A stretch of 64,000 nt of DNA from NCBI GenBank assembly GCA_025454405.1, contig JALOON010000045.1:124001-188000 (forward strand), read 5' to 3'. Each line of letters opens with the position of its first letter. The stretch's first letter is position 1. The position numbers were made by a program, and so were the translations under genes. Positions 33,876 through 42,768 of this stretch are shown here, one piece after another. Below the pieces are notes generated by a model that was given only the letters and a program-made list of their open reading frames with translations, did no database searches and was not told the DNA's origin. The DNA is from Oscillatoriaceae cyanobacterium Prado104 (GTDB lineage: Bacteria > Cyanobacteriota > Cyanobacteriia > Cyanobacteriales > Microcoleaceae).

Positions 33876-34646
33876 ATGAACGCACTAGCACAAAATCAGA
33901 TAAAACAACTCGCAGAATTTAGGAAGAAATTGTACAAACATATTGTTTCTTTACCTGTATTTTCTGCGAGTTCCATCGCTCTTTTCGCCTTGACAATTTT
34001 ACCGAGTTCGGTTCAAGCTCAACCAAGCTGCCAACCGCCCCAGCCGGACGAATATTTGTTGTTAATTGTCACCCAAAACGCCGAAGAGCAAGAAAGAGCA
34101 AAACGCTCTTTTCCCGAAAATACCGACAACACAGTTTGCCGTTACATCAACGATACGGTAACTAGAATTGGCGGCTTCCGCAGCTCGCAAATCGCTGGCG
34201 ATTGGGTAAAATACATCCAAGATGTTGTTGGATTGCAGGCTTATGTAGTGCGATCGCCCGCCGCGGCTATTCCCGAAAATTTGCCTGTTTACAATCCCGA
34301 ACCAGCCGCCGATTCCCAACCGATTCCCAACCCTGAAATCGAGAATTCTCAACCGATTCCCAACCCTCAAACTGGCAATCTGGCTTTCAATCCCCAACCC
34401 CTCGGACCCGGTTATGCAGTCTTAGTCGATTACTTCAACCAACCCGAATTAGCAGCGCAATTGCGGCAAACTTTAGGCGCGCAAATCGGCTTAGCTTCTT
34501 ACGGCCGCCGTCCCTTTTTATTTGTTACTTACACAACAGATCAAAATGCCGCTGCTGCTGCGGTAAAAACCTTAAGCGATCGGGGTTTTTGGCCGATGTT
34601 AGTAGACAGCCGTCGCGTCACTTTAATTACTCCTGCAGTACGGTGA
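33876..34646 (+). CDS. Exported protein of unknown function (SPOR-like ends)
   Basis: 256 residues. A signal peptide with a long N-region ends at VQAQPSC. Two related segments of about 80 residues follow: EYLLLIVTQNAEEQERAKRSF...AYVVRS and GYAVLVDYFNQPELAAQLRQTL...VTLI, separated by a Pro/Asn-rich linker with repeated SQPIPNP. The strand-helix-strand pattern resembles SPOR-type domains, but I could not confirm this. It is probably periplasmic. Confidence 0.6.
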   Translation: MNALAQNQIKQLAEFRKKLYKHIVSLPVFSASSIALFALTILPSSVQAQPSCQPPQPDEYLLLIVTQNAEEQERAKRSFPENTDNTVCRYINDTVTRIGGFRSSQIAGDWVKYIQDVVGLQAYVVRSPAAAIPENLPVYNPEPAADSQPIPNPEIENSQPIPNPQTGNLAFNPQPLGPGYAVLVDYFNQPELAAQLRQTLGAQIGLASYGRRPFLFVTYTTDQNAAAAAVKTLSDRGFWPMLVDSRRVTLITPAVR

Positions 34647-34650
34647 AACA

Positions 34651-34694
34651 GTTGACAATTGACAGTTGACAGTTGACAGTTGACAGTTGACATA
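34651..34694. repeat. TGACAGT heptamer repeat
   Basis: Five tandem copies of GTTGACA, the first with one mismatch, directly after the exported-protein gene. The same heptamer occurs at 6820-6965, 37838-37866, 43750-43780 and 45560-45592. Confidence 0.8.
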
Positions 34695-34717
34695 ATAACT
34701 AGATATCGGTGGTGTAG

Positions 34718-34782
34718 GGGTGAAGCATTCGGGCGACTATTTATGGGGAATTTCGACTATTTTGCTGCCGAATGCTTCACCC
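34718..34782. repeat. Inverted repeat GGGTGAAGCATTCGG
   Basis: Arms GGGTGAAGCATTCGG and CCGAATGCTTCACCC are perfectly complementary around a 35-base loop. This is a common dispersed inverted repeat style in cyanobacteria and could be a small non-autonomous element. Confidence 0.7.
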
Positions 34783-34857
34783 AGGCGGGCTTATAATACC
34801 AATCTGGGTTAGATATACTTTTTATATAAGTAACCCGGACTTAGTATCAGTCGTCAA

Positions 34858-35130
34858 CTACTCGATCGATTCTGGCTTTTTAGCTTGTTGTTTCGAGTGT
34901 TTCTGCTGTTTTTCTTCAACGTCACGCTGGCGGCGAATCAGCACGCTAATCATTTGCTTGGGATCGGCAGTGCGTTGTAGGGGACTCCAATCACCAACCT
35001 CGGCAAATCCCAGTTGGTACAAGGTGAATATGGTCTTTTTCACAGCCTTTACCGGACCTGTTACTGTGATGCAAACTATATCTTGCTTTTTTTTGCCCGA
35101 AGCGCGATCGTGTTTGGGAATAACGCCCAT
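34858..35130 (-). CDS. Conserved cyanobacterial hypothetical protein
   Basis: 90 residues. The middle, DIVCITVTGPVKAVKKTIFTLYQLGFAEVGDWSPLQ, looks like a ferredoxin-like strand-helix-strand, and the C-terminus (DPKQMISVLIRRQRDVEEKQQKHSKQQ) is a charged helix. I recall similar small proteins in other filamentous cyanobacteria but no known function. The N-terminus is weak: the frame begins in sequence that another frame reads as a Cys-rich segment, so the start may be degraded. Confidence 0.5.
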   Translation of the reverse strand: MGVIPKHDRASGKKKQDIVCITVTGPVKAVKKTIFTLYQLGFAEVGDWSPLQRTADPKQMISVLIRRQRDVEEKQQKHSKQQAKKPESIE

Positions 35131-35287
35131 AGTGATAGCTGTTGGCGCAGCAACGGGCAGTGACTAGATTTTTGGGCGAAACCGGGTTGCTTCCACAACA
35201 AGCAGAGCAAGTATCTAGCCAACGAATAAATAGACAAAACGGTACACTTGCAGACAAATCTACGATGTACTATTTTGTTTAAACTCG

Positions 35288-35335
35288 CGCGCAATTCGCA
35301 AAAAACTTGGATTATCAGTAAAGACGCTTCAGCGC
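35288..35335 (+). pseudogene. HTH fragment resembling an IS607-type tnpA
   Basis: One frame reads IRKKLGLSVKTLQR, the MerR-like helix-turn-helix that opens IS607-type serine transposases. It is followed at once by a stop, and no resolvase domain is found before the tnpB gene 115 bases downstream. It is probably the relic of the transposase that once accompanied that tnpB. Confidence 0.45.
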
Positions 35336-35449
35336 CCTTGATGTCTCAAGAAAAAGAAAATCAAGGAAAACCTCAATCATGCTATTGACAGACCCGTACA
35401 AGACCTGTCAGAATTGAGCGATCGAGAAATACAGTGTTGAAGTCGAACA

Positions 35450-36526
35450 ATGCTTCTGTCCATCAAAACAAAGCTGAAGCTAAGCAAAAGTCAATCAACA
35501 ATTATGAGCAAACACGCTGGAATAGCGAGGTTTACTTATAATTGGGGATTGGCCACTTGGGGCGACATGAGCAAAGATGGATTGAAACCCAATAAATACC
35601 TACTCAAGAAGTTCTTCAATAACCATGTCAAATCTGAGTTTACATGGATTAAAGAATCGGGAATCTGCCAAAAAATAACTCAATATGCTTTTGACAATTT
35701 GGGAGATGCTTTTTCTAAGTTTTTCTCAAAAAAAGGTGGGTATCCCAAATTCAAAAAGAAAGGACATCATGATTCCTTTACGATTGATGCGGGTGGCAAG
35801 CCAATCCCGGTAGGTGGTACATCAATAAAGCTACCGACTATTGGATGGTTAAAAACCTACGAAGGATTGCCTCACACCACCTGCAAGTCAATTACTATAT
35901 CTCGTACTGCCGATAGTTGGTTTATTGCTTTTGCCTACGAGCAGGAATACGAGCCAACTGTAAAACAGCACGATGTTGTGGGCGTTGACCTAGGAGTCAA
36001 AGAGTTGGCAACGCTTTCGACTGGAGTCATTTTCCCTAATCCAAGGCATTACAAAACGCATCTGAGCAAGTTGCGTAGGTTGTCAAAGGATTTGTCCAGA
36101 AAGCTCAAAGGTTCCAACAATAGATTTAAAGCAAGGCAAAAGCTAGCAAGACATCACGAAGCGGTAGCTAATCTCAGAAAGGACACTCTGCATCAAATCA
36201 CTACTTACTTATGCAAAAACCACGCAACGATAGTAGTAGAAGATTTGAAGGTTTCGGGGATGCTAGCCAATCGCAAACTAGCTCAAGTCATAGCTGATTG
36301 TGGATTCTATGAATTCAAGCGTCAGTTAGAGTACAAGGCTAAAAAGTTTGGCTGTGAAGTAATCATTGCTGACCGCTGGTTTCCTTCAAGCAAGACTTGT
36401 TCAAATTGCGGACATATTCAAGATATGCCGCTCAAAGAAAGAATTTACAACTGTGGAAGTTGCGGTCTTTCGATCGACAGGGATTTGAATGCCGCAATTA
36501 ATTTATCGCGTTTGGCTACAGCGTGA
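35450..36526 (+). CDS. tnpB: TnpB, RNA-guided nuclease (complete)
   Basis: 358 residues. N-terminal HTH-like region (SKHAGIARFTYNWGL), then the RuvC core with all three acidic residues: VVGVDLGVKELATLS (D), TIVVEDLKVSGM (E) and LSIDRDLNAAINL (D). The zinc ribbon is complete: CSNCG...CGSCG. It should be a functional omega-RNA-guided DNA nuclease. No intact tnpA is adjacent, only an HTH scrap. The guide RNA would come from the 3' end of the gene and the sequence just beyond. Confidence 0.9.
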   Translation: MLLSIKTKLKLSKSQSTIMSKHAGIARFTYNWGLATWGDMSKDGLKPNKYLLKKFFNNHVKSEFTWIKESGICQKITQYAFDNLGDAFSKFFSKKGGYPKFKKKGHHDSFTIDAGGKPIPVGGTSIKLPTIGWLKTYEGLPHTTCKSITISRTADSWFIAFAYEQEYEPTVKQHDVVGVDLGVKELATLSTGVIFPNPRHYKTHLSKLRRLSKDLSRKLKGSNNRFKARQKLARHHEAVANLRKDTLHQITTYLCKNHATIVVEDLKVSGMLANRKLAQVIADCGFYEFKRQLEYKAKKFGCEVIIADRWFPSSKTCSNCGHIQDMPLKERIYNCGSCGLSIDRDLNAAINLSRLATA

Positions 36527-36625
36527 AAGCTTACCGAGGGATAACCGCTCCCATGCTCCCAACGAAGTAAGAAGCAAATGTCTGGACTTGTCTAGTATTT
36601 GTATAGCAGCAACCTCTAACATCAC
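36527..36625 (+). ncRNA. Probable omega-RNA 3' end / right end of the tnpB element
   Basis: The stretch after the stop contains ACCGAGGGATAACCGCTCCC, GAAGTAAGAAGC and GGACTTGTCTAGTATTTGTA, the kind of conserved sequence that follows cyanobacterial tnpB genes and ends the element. The element's right boundary is probably close to the last motif. Inferred by position and remembered pattern. Confidence 0.35.
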
Positions 36626-36673
36626 AGCGTAGCGGCTTTTAGGGGCTCCGTCAATCTTTTTAACAAAAAAAGG

Positions 36674-36757
36674 TTCGTAGTGCGGATTAAAGTCCGCAAC
36701 AAGAACGGACTAAAGTCCGCATTACAAACGACGGACTAAAGTCCGCACTACAAACGA
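36674..36757. repeat. CGGACTAAAGTCCGCA repeats
   Basis: Three copies of the self-complementary unit GGACTAAAGTCC (the first with GGATTAAAGTCC), spaced by CATTACAAACGA-like sequence. Related single units lie at 45065-45100 and 58042-58056. Each unit can form a hairpin. Confidence 0.8.
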
Positions 36758-36789
36758 ATCTTATTGCGATCGATCTACCGGACGCGATA

Positions 36790-37737
36790 TTAATCAAATA
36801 CGCTCAATTTCAAAGTTTTAGCTATTTGTTCCAAAAGCAACAAACCGCCTGCTGAATTTCCTTGTTTGTCGAGGGGTGGACTGTAACAAGCGATCGCGCC
36901 TTCCCCCGGAATTACTGCTAGGATTGCGCCGCTAACTCCCGATTTTGCAGGCAATCCCACTCGCAGGGCAAAACTTGCCGATGCTTCGTACAAACCGCAA
37001 GTTGCCATCAATGCTTTGACTGTGCGGCTGCATTCGGAAATTGCAGGTTGGGGACTGTTTGCTAGCAGAATTCCCAGTTTAGTTAAATCGCCGATATTGC
37101 CCGCCAAACAGCAAACGCGATTGTAGGTTGCTAAGGCAATTTCTGGGTTTTTAATGCAGCCCGATCGCGCCATTTCCCAGGCGAGATTTCGATTGTTTTG
37201 ATTGGGAACTGAATTCACAGAATCTAGCATTAACTTATCTAAAAATAGCTGCGAATTAGCTTGTTTGTTCAGCCAAGCGAGCAAGTTTTGACAGCGCGAC
37301 TCTGCATCTTGTCCGGGGATGAGAGAACACAGGGCGATCGCGCCGCTATTAATCATCGGATTGCGCGGCTTTCCGCCATCTTTTTGCAGTTGTATTAGGG
37401 AATTAAAAGGCAATTCGGAAGGTTCGCAGCCGACGCATTCAAATACTGTTTGTTCTCCCAATTCGCACAGCAAAAACAGCAGCACAAATGGCTTGACAAC
37501 ACTCATTAACGGAAAGGTTTGCGCCTCGCTGCCCCAGGTATAAATTTGACCGCCAATTGCCCTTATTTGCACTGCAAAAGCCGCGCGATCGACCTTGGCG
37601 AGCAGGGGTACGTAGCTGGCAACTTCGCCCTCATTGCTGCGAACAATCGCCTCTTTTATCCAAACTTCCAGTTGTGCCGGTTGCAGGTAAGAAAGTTTGC
37701 TATGACGATCGAATAAATTAGCTTGTTGCTGTTCCAT
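36790..37737 (-). CDS. glsA: Glutaminase
   Basis: A 315-residue glutaminase of the serine-dependent beta-lactamase-like fold, converting glutamine to glutamate and ammonia. Catalytic FPLMSVVKPF (S-x-x-K), PRNPMINSGAIA, the VNSVPNQNNRNLAWEM segment with Asn and Tyr positions, and the late PAKSGVSGAILAVIPG. Length is normal for the family. The start is the ATG at 37737; the longer frame is not conserved-looking. The gene is monocistronic, with a repeat block upstream. Confidence 0.92.
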   Translation of the reverse strand: MEQQQANLFDRHSKLSYLQPAQLEVWIKEAIVRSNEGEVASYVPLLAKVDRAAFAVQIRAIGGQIYTWGSEAQTFPLMSVVKPFVLLFLLCELGEQTVFECVGCEPSELPFNSLIQLQKDGGKPRNPMINSGAIALCSLIPGQDAESRCQNLLAWLNKQANSQLFLDKLMLDSVNSVPNQNNRNLAWEMARSGCIKNPEIALATYNRVCCLAGNIGDLTKLGILLANSPQPAISECSRTVKALMATCGLYEASASFALRVGLPAKSGVSGAILAVIPGEGAIACYSPPLDKQGNSAGGLLLLEQIAKTLKLSVFD

Positions 37738-37775
37738 GAATAGTCTTAACTTTAAAAATCTCGCCCTCAACTATC

Positions 37776-37866
37776 GGACGATCGCGAGCGGGGACGCTCG
37801 CACTGACACCGCGATCGCGAGCGGGGACGCTCGCACTGTCAACTGTCAACTGTCAACTGTCAACTA
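37776..37866. repeat. GATCGCGAGCGGGGACGCTCG repeats and GTCAACT heptamers
   Basis: Two identical 26-base copies of a hairpin-forming unit, arms GCGAGCG and CGCTCGC (37780-37805 and 37813-37838), followed by four GTCAACT heptamers that run up to the stop codon of the hybrid kinase. Confidence 0.85.
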
Positions 37867-40800
37867 TTAGCAAGTTGGGCCACAAGCGCAACTAATTCGC
37901 TCGGATCGAAGGGCTTAGATAAGTGCATTTGAAAACCGGCCGATCGAGATTGCTTTCTGTCAAATTCCCCCGCATAAGCTGTCAGCGCGATCGCCGGAAT
38001 TTTACCCCCGGATGCTGCCGGCCAGTTTCTAATTTCCCGCAGCAACATGTAGCCGTCCATCTGAGGCATTCCTATATCGCTTACCAGCACGTCAGGCGGC
38101 GATTCTGCTGCGATTTGCAGGGCTTCAATACCCGATCGCGCCCACTTTACCCGAGCTCGATGCTGTTCGAGGACAAACACTGCAAAATCTAGCGAATCCG
38201 GTTCGTCATCTACAACTAAAACCTCAATGCCGCTGAGATCCAAAACTCGATCGCCCGCGTCCTTTTCCGGCACAGTTTTCAATTCTACAGGAGTCAGCGG
38301 CAGCCTCACAATAAAAGTCGATCCCAGCCCTTCCCCCAGACTTTCTACCTCAATTGTACCCCCGTGAAGTTCCACCAACTGACGCGCGATCGCCAGTCCC
38401 AAACCCAGCCCGCCAAACTTCCGAGTAGTAGTGCTGTCGGCTTGGCGGAAATACTCAAATACGTAGGGCAAAAAATCAGATTTAATGCCCTTCCCCGTAT
38501 CGCTGACAGCAATTTGCACCCAAGGCGATTTTGTATTAGTAAAGTTTGGGTTGGCAGCAACAGTTTCTAATTGTCTTTCCCGATTTTCCAACTCACAACC
38601 GCTGCTGAGGATAACTTCGACTCGACCTCCGGGATTTGTAAACTTCACAGCATTAGAAAGTAAATTCCAAATTACCTGCTGCAAGCGGTTCGGATCTCCC
38701 AAAACTTGTCCCGGAATAGGCGCGATCGCGCTGTCAATTTGAATTCCCTTAGATTCAGCCGCCAAACGCACCGTGTCCAAAGCTGCCTCCACTGTAGCAG
38801 CAAGATTTACCGGGGCAACATTCAGCGTCAATTTGCCCTGCATCACCTTAGAAATATCGAGCAAATCGTCAATTAAATCGACTTGCAACTTAGCATTGCG
38901 CTCGATCGTTGCTAAAGCTTCCGCTATTTTTGCTTCGCTAAACTTGCGAGTTTGCAGCAGTCTCGACCAGCCTAAAATCGGATTCAGCGGCGTTCGCAAT
39001 TCGTGAGACAGCACTGCTAAAAATTGATCTTTGAGTCGGTTCGCAGCTTCGGCTCGATCTCTTGCGCCTTGTTCCAATTTGAGGATGCGATCGCGTTCTT
39101 CTAGCAGCCGCACTCGATCGCTTTCATCCAAAACCAGCGACAGTATCGAAACCAATTTTCCCTCCCCGTCAAACAAGGTCGAGTTATACCACTGGCAGTG
39201 AATTACGCGACCATCTTTCGTGCAGTTGCGGTTAGCAGAAGTCTGGCGGCGTTCGCTACCCTCAACCAAACGAGATGCGTTTTCAGCAACCCGCGCAGCA
39301 TCTTCTGGGAATACAAACTGCCAGTCGCTGAACTTTTTGCCAACCACTTCTCGGGCCTCCCAACCAAAAATTCGCTCTGCTTCAGAAGACCAGCGAGATA
39401 CTCGAAATTCGGCATCCCATTCGATGACTCCCAAGGGCGAATTTTCCACGTGAAAACTCAACCTTTGCAAGGCATTTTGCAGATTTTCCCGATCGACTTT
39501 GCTCTCGGTAATATCTTCTGCAATTCCCACCACTCGATCGATACTGCCGGATGCGTCTCTAATCGGAAAACCCCGATCGCGAATCCACCGCACCTCGCCG
39601 TCGGGACGCAAGATTCGATACTCAGCTTCATAATTATTTCCCCCTGCTACCTGCTCGAAAAAAGCAGTTTTCAATCGTTCTCGATCGTCGGGATGGACGG
39701 TTTCGATCCATTGAGTTGGATCGGCACGCAAGCTTTCGCACGATCGACCCCAAATTTGTTCGTAACCGGGACTCACGTAAGTCATTTTGCCTTGCCAGGG
39801 ATTAGAAATCCAAAACACAGTTTTCAGATTTTCTACCAGCAAGCGAAACTTTTGTTCGCTTTCGAGCAAAGCTGCTTCCGCTTGTTTTCTTGCTGTAATA
39901 TCGGTAGAACTGCCGACTACTCTCACCGGTCGCCCCGCAGCATTTCGCACCACAAAACCCCGATCTTCCACCCACAAATACCGCCCGTCTTTGTGTCGCA
40001 CTCGGTACTCGTATTTGTAGCGTTCCGCATCGCCGATTAACTCGACAAAATCTTGGCAAACTCCCTCCTGCTTGTAATCGGGATGAATTCGATCGTGCCA
40101 CCATTCTCGCGTGGGTGCGGCTTCTTCTGGCCTGTAGCCTACCACCTCGAAAATGCCGCGAGTTCTTTCCACCGTATCGAGTTCCAAGTCCCAGTCGTAA
40201 ATCAAGGAATTAACGGCAGCCGCAGCCAGTTCAAACCGTTGGTAACTTTCCCTCAGAGCAACTTCAGCGCGGTTGCGTCGGGATTCGACTCGGTTGAGGG
40301 AAGCAGCGCTGTGCCAGATTGCTGCAGCAAAAATCATCACGATCGCGACTACAAGCAAGGATATTGCAAAGGCCGGATCGTACAATCCCAGCCGCCACCC
40401 CCAGACGATCGACCATCCCAACACTAAGGGCAAAGCCACTGCTACCGGCAGCAGGCGGCGGGCGGCAGCACCGCCGGCCAAGTCAGCAGTCATGGTGCGC
40501 ATCAACCCGCGATCGGGCGCAGCGCACAGCAAGCCAGCACTCAAGCCAGCCAGTGCCAGCGCGGTATGCAGGCTCATGGAAGAGGTGTAGGCGCTGATTT
40601 GGTAAAACACTCTGACGCCGTAGCCGTAGCCGACGAGCGCTTGCAGGGCGATTAAACTGACAAATACCGCCAAGATTTGCCCGAACCACAGGCTGCGACT
40701 TGACCCGGACAGCAGCACCAGGGAAACGCCTACCAGCAAAAAGCTGATGGCTGTATTTGCCCCCATGCGTCCGGGATTGGAAGTTGTACCGACTGCATTC

Positions 40801-41234
40801 CCGTCACCGAACAGCAGTCGATCGATGCCTAAATCCCAATTGAAGGCATATTGGCTCAGGGTCAGGAGGGTAATTAGGGCTGTTGCACTAGCTGCGATCG
40901 CGCTTGCAAGGTGAAGTCGGCGTTTGAGTTTTTTTTTGCCCCCAGCGGCCGACCTCGCGTGCAGCAGCCACAGAGACGCGCCTGAAAGCATAAAACAGAG
41001 GGCGGTATTTGCTTTCATCGTGGCGGTGCCGGTCAAACCTGTTTTGAGCATAGCGATGTCGAACAGCCAGCCGACAAGTACCAGAAAGCCTGCCGCGATC
41101 GCGCCTGCTGCTGCCAGTTGCGAAATCAATTTGAGAGTTGGCAGAAGATGGGACTGTGAGGGCTGCGATCGCGCACAATTTTCTTGGTTTTGCTCTCCGT
41201 TGGTCAAACTCACCGATTTAATCCTTTCTGGCAC
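37860..41234 (-). CDS. Membrane hybrid histidine kinase, PAS-rich
   Basis: 1124 residues, GTG start. The N-terminal about 300 residues hold seven or more hydrophobic helices (AAGAIAAGFLVLVGWLFDIA, LALAGLSAGLLCA, LVVAIVMIFAAAIW), a membrane sensor of unknown signal. Three PAS/PAC domains follow (about 330-710), each ending in a V.(G/S).(S/A/L).(D/L).T(E/A).K/R-like PAC motif. Then HisKA (FLAVLSHELRTPLNPILGW), HATPase (NAVKFTN, DTGKGI, GGLGLGLAI) and a C-terminal receiver (VSDIGMPQMDGYML). The kinase-receiver half closely resembles that of the 13400-17191 kinase, suggesting a family expansion. The upstream gap (41235-41545) is A/T-rich with no gene. Confidence 0.88.
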   Translation of the reverse strand: MPERIKSVSLTNGEQNQENCARSQPSQSHLLPTLKLISQLAAAGAIAAGFLVLVGWLFDIAMLKTGLTGTATMKANTALCFMLSGASLWLLHARSAAGGKKKLKRRLHLASAIAASATALITLLTLSQYAFNWDLGIDRLLFGDGNAVGTTSNPGRMGANTAISFLLVGVSLVLLSGSSRSLWFGQILAVFVSLIALQALVGYGYGVRVFYQISAYTSSMSLHTALALAGLSAGLLCAAPDRGLMRTMTADLAGGAAARRLLPVAVALPLVLGWSIVWGWRLGLYDPAFAISLLVVAIVMIFAAAIWHSAASLNRVESRRNRAEVALRESYQRFELAAAAVNSLIYDWDLELDTVERTRGIFEVVGYRPEEAAPTREWWHDRIHPDYKQEGVCQDFVELIGDAERYKYEYRVRHKDGRYLWVEDRGFVVRNAAGRPVRVVGSSTDITARKQAEAALLESEQKFRLLVENLKTVFWISNPWQGKMTYVSPGYEQIWGRSCESLRADPTQWIETVHPDDRERLKTAFFEQVAGGNNYEAEYRILRPDGEVRWIRDRGFPIRDASGSIDRVVGIAEDITESKVDRENLQNALQRLSFHVENSPLGVIEWDAEFRVSRWSSEAERIFGWEAREVVGKKFSDWQFVFPEDAARVAENASRLVEGSERRQTSANRNCTKDGRVIHCQWYNSTLFDGEGKLVSILSLVLDESDRVRLLEERDRILKLEQGARDRAEAANRLKDQFLAVLSHELRTPLNPILGWSRLLQTRKFSEAKIAEALATIERNAKLQVDLIDDLLDISKVMQGKLTLNVAPVNLAATVEAALDTVRLAAESKGIQIDSAIAPIPGQVLGDPNRLQQVIWNLLSNAVKFTNPGGRVEVILSSGCELENRERQLETVAANPNFTNTKSPWVQIAVSDTGKGIKSDFLPYVFEYFRQADSTTTRKFGGLGLGLAIARQLVELHGGTIEVESLGEGLGSTFIVRLPLTPVELKTVPEKDAGDRVLDLSGIEVLVVDDEPDSLDFAVFVLEQHRARVKWARSGIEALQIAAESPPDVLVSDIGMPQMDGYMLLREIRNWPAASGGKIPAIALTAYAGEFDRKQSRSAGFQMHLSKPFDPSELVALVAQLANS

Positions 41235-41546
41235 TTGAAATGAACTTTGGCGTCGGCGATGGCTCGCGTTCGCTCGAATTTCGATCGTGAAGGTTGTGGC
41301 GAATTTTCAAGTTCGATCGGGTAATTCCGCTTTATAAAATATATTTATCTTTAATGTTAAATCAATCTAATTATTCAACCTTTATCTATCTATTAGCAGA
41401 CCGTTCTCACTAAAAACATCTATCTCAGGATAGATGCGCTATTAATATTTTAGGTAAAAAGCTGGGATTTTAAATGTATCATTGCAAGCGGAACAAAAAG
41501 CAGGCTAGCAATTTCAGTGGTTGGGGCTCTAACTGAAAAAATCAGG

Positions 41547-41597
41547 TGCGTCGCTGCGACAATTTTCGCCCTTCGGTGTTATTCGATCGCGACGCAC
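41547..41597. repeat. GTGCGTCGC inverted repeat
   Basis: Arms GTGCGTCGC and GCGACGCAC around a loop that contains CGCCCTTCGGTG. A degenerate relative is at 6846-6900. Confidence 0.65.
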
Positions 41598-41602
41598 TTT
41601 AC

Positions 41603-41686
41603 TGATGACTGATGACTGATGACTGATGACTGATGACTGATGACTAATGAGTCATGACTCATGACTCATGACTCATGACTCATGAC
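41603..41686. repeat. TGATGAC/TCATGAC heptamer array
   Basis: Six exact TGATGAC units, one TAATGAG, then five exact TCATGAC units. The array ends on the first base of the potC stop codon. The two halves are largely complementary, so it can fold back and may act as the operon terminator. Confidence 0.9.
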
Positions 41687-42534
41687 TAATTCTCCCGTTT
41701 TTGTTCGCTGCGACCGCGCAAATACTCCGCTACAAACGCCAATCCTCCAGAACCCACCATCAGCAACACGCTCAAAGCATTAATATCAGGTTTGACACCC
41801 GTTCTAATCCGGCTAAAAATCTCCATCGGCAGAGTCGTCGTACCGCTACCTGCAGTAAAACTCGCAATCAAAAAATCGTCCATGCTGAGTACAAAAGACA
41901 GCAAACAGCCCGAAACAATTCCCGGAATTAATTGAGGCAGCAAAACTTTCACAAAAGCTTCCACAGGCGTCGCCCCCAAATCCAAAGCCGCCTCTTCTAA
42001 ATACGGGTTTAAATCTGCCAATCTCGTAGAAACAGCTAGGGCAATATAAGCCAGACAGAAAACAATGTGAGCGGCAACGATCGTCCACAAACTCAAAGGA
42101 ATCGCCAATGCCGCTAAAAATACCAGAGTAGCAACCGCGCTAGCAATATCTGGAATAATAATCGGCAAATAAGAAACTCCCTGATACAAACCCTTACCCG
42201 GAAAGCGGTAGCGTGCCAAACCAACAGCCATCAAAGTACCGAGGACAGCCGAAATTACCACAGCACAAACAGCGACTGTCAAACTATTTCGCAGCGCCAC
42301 TAAAATGCGGGTATCGCTAAATAATTGGCCGTACCACTTCAGAGTAAATCCTTCCCAGCCCGCGCTGAATTTAGAATTATTAAAGCTGTAAAACGTCAGT
42401 ACCAGAATGGGCAGGTACATATAAAAAAACATCAAAACGGCAAATACAACCTGCCACGAAACCTTAAATTTCGGTTTTAAGTACACCATATCGGCGGGTA
42501 TTTCCTCCTGTGGATTTTCAACGGTATTTTCCAT
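41686..42534 (-). CDS. potC: Spermidine/putrescine-type ABC permease, PotC-like
   Basis: 282 residues with six membrane helices (VFAVLMFFYMYLPILVLTFYSF, LTVAVCAVVISAVLGTLMAVGLARY and others). The permease EAA loop is LEEAALDLGATPVEAFVKVLLPQLIPGI. The N-terminal cytosolic stretch is short. The ATG at 42534 is preferred; upstream is heptamer repeat. It is the last gene of the pot operon and pairs with PotB to form the channel. Confidence 0.9.
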   Translation of the reverse strand: MENTVENPQEEIPADMVYLKPKFKVSWQVVFAVLMFFYMYLPILVLTFYSFNNSKFSAGWEGFTLKWYGQLFSDTRILVALRNSLTVAVCAVVISAVLGTLMAVGLARYRFPGKGLYQGVSYLPIIIPDIASAVATLVFLAALAIPLSLWTIVAAHIVFCLAYIALAVSTRLADLNPYLEEAALDLGATPVEAFVKVLLPQLIPGIVSGCLLSFVLSMDDFLIASFTAGSGTTTLPMEIFSRIRTGVKPDINALSVLLMVGSGGLAFVAEYLRGRSEQKREN

Positions 42535-42540
42535 GTTTCG

Positions 42541-42768
42541 GGAATTAATAGTTGGTAAGGAGTTTTGAGTTTTGAATTTTGAGTTTTGAGTTATAGACAG
42601 TTCAAAATTCACGCACTTAAAACTTAAAACTCAGAACTAATGACTAATAACTAAGGAGTTTTGAGTTTTCAACTTTGAGTTTTGAGTTAAAGACAGTTCT
42701 GAAGTTCAAAACTCAAAACGTAAAACTCAGAACTAATGACTAATGACTAATGACTAATGACTTCTTTA
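42541..42768. repeat. Heptamer repeats between potB and potC
   Basis: Two GTTTTGA...TTCAAAACTC hairpin blocks, each with TTAAAGACAG-like motifs in the middle, joined by TGACTAATAAC and TGACTAATGAC heptamers. They fill the entire potB-potC gap. Confidence 0.85.

Noticed and set aside
34991-35257. 88-codon minus-strand Cys-rich frame overlapping the 90-residue gene
   Set aside because: It might hold the original N-terminus of that gene in another frame, but the pieces do not join cleanly, so no separate gene is called.
39198-40040. 280-codon plus-strand frame under the PAS-rich kinase
   Set aside because: Low-complexity Ser/Phe/His composition and overlaps conserved PAS motifs on the minus strand.
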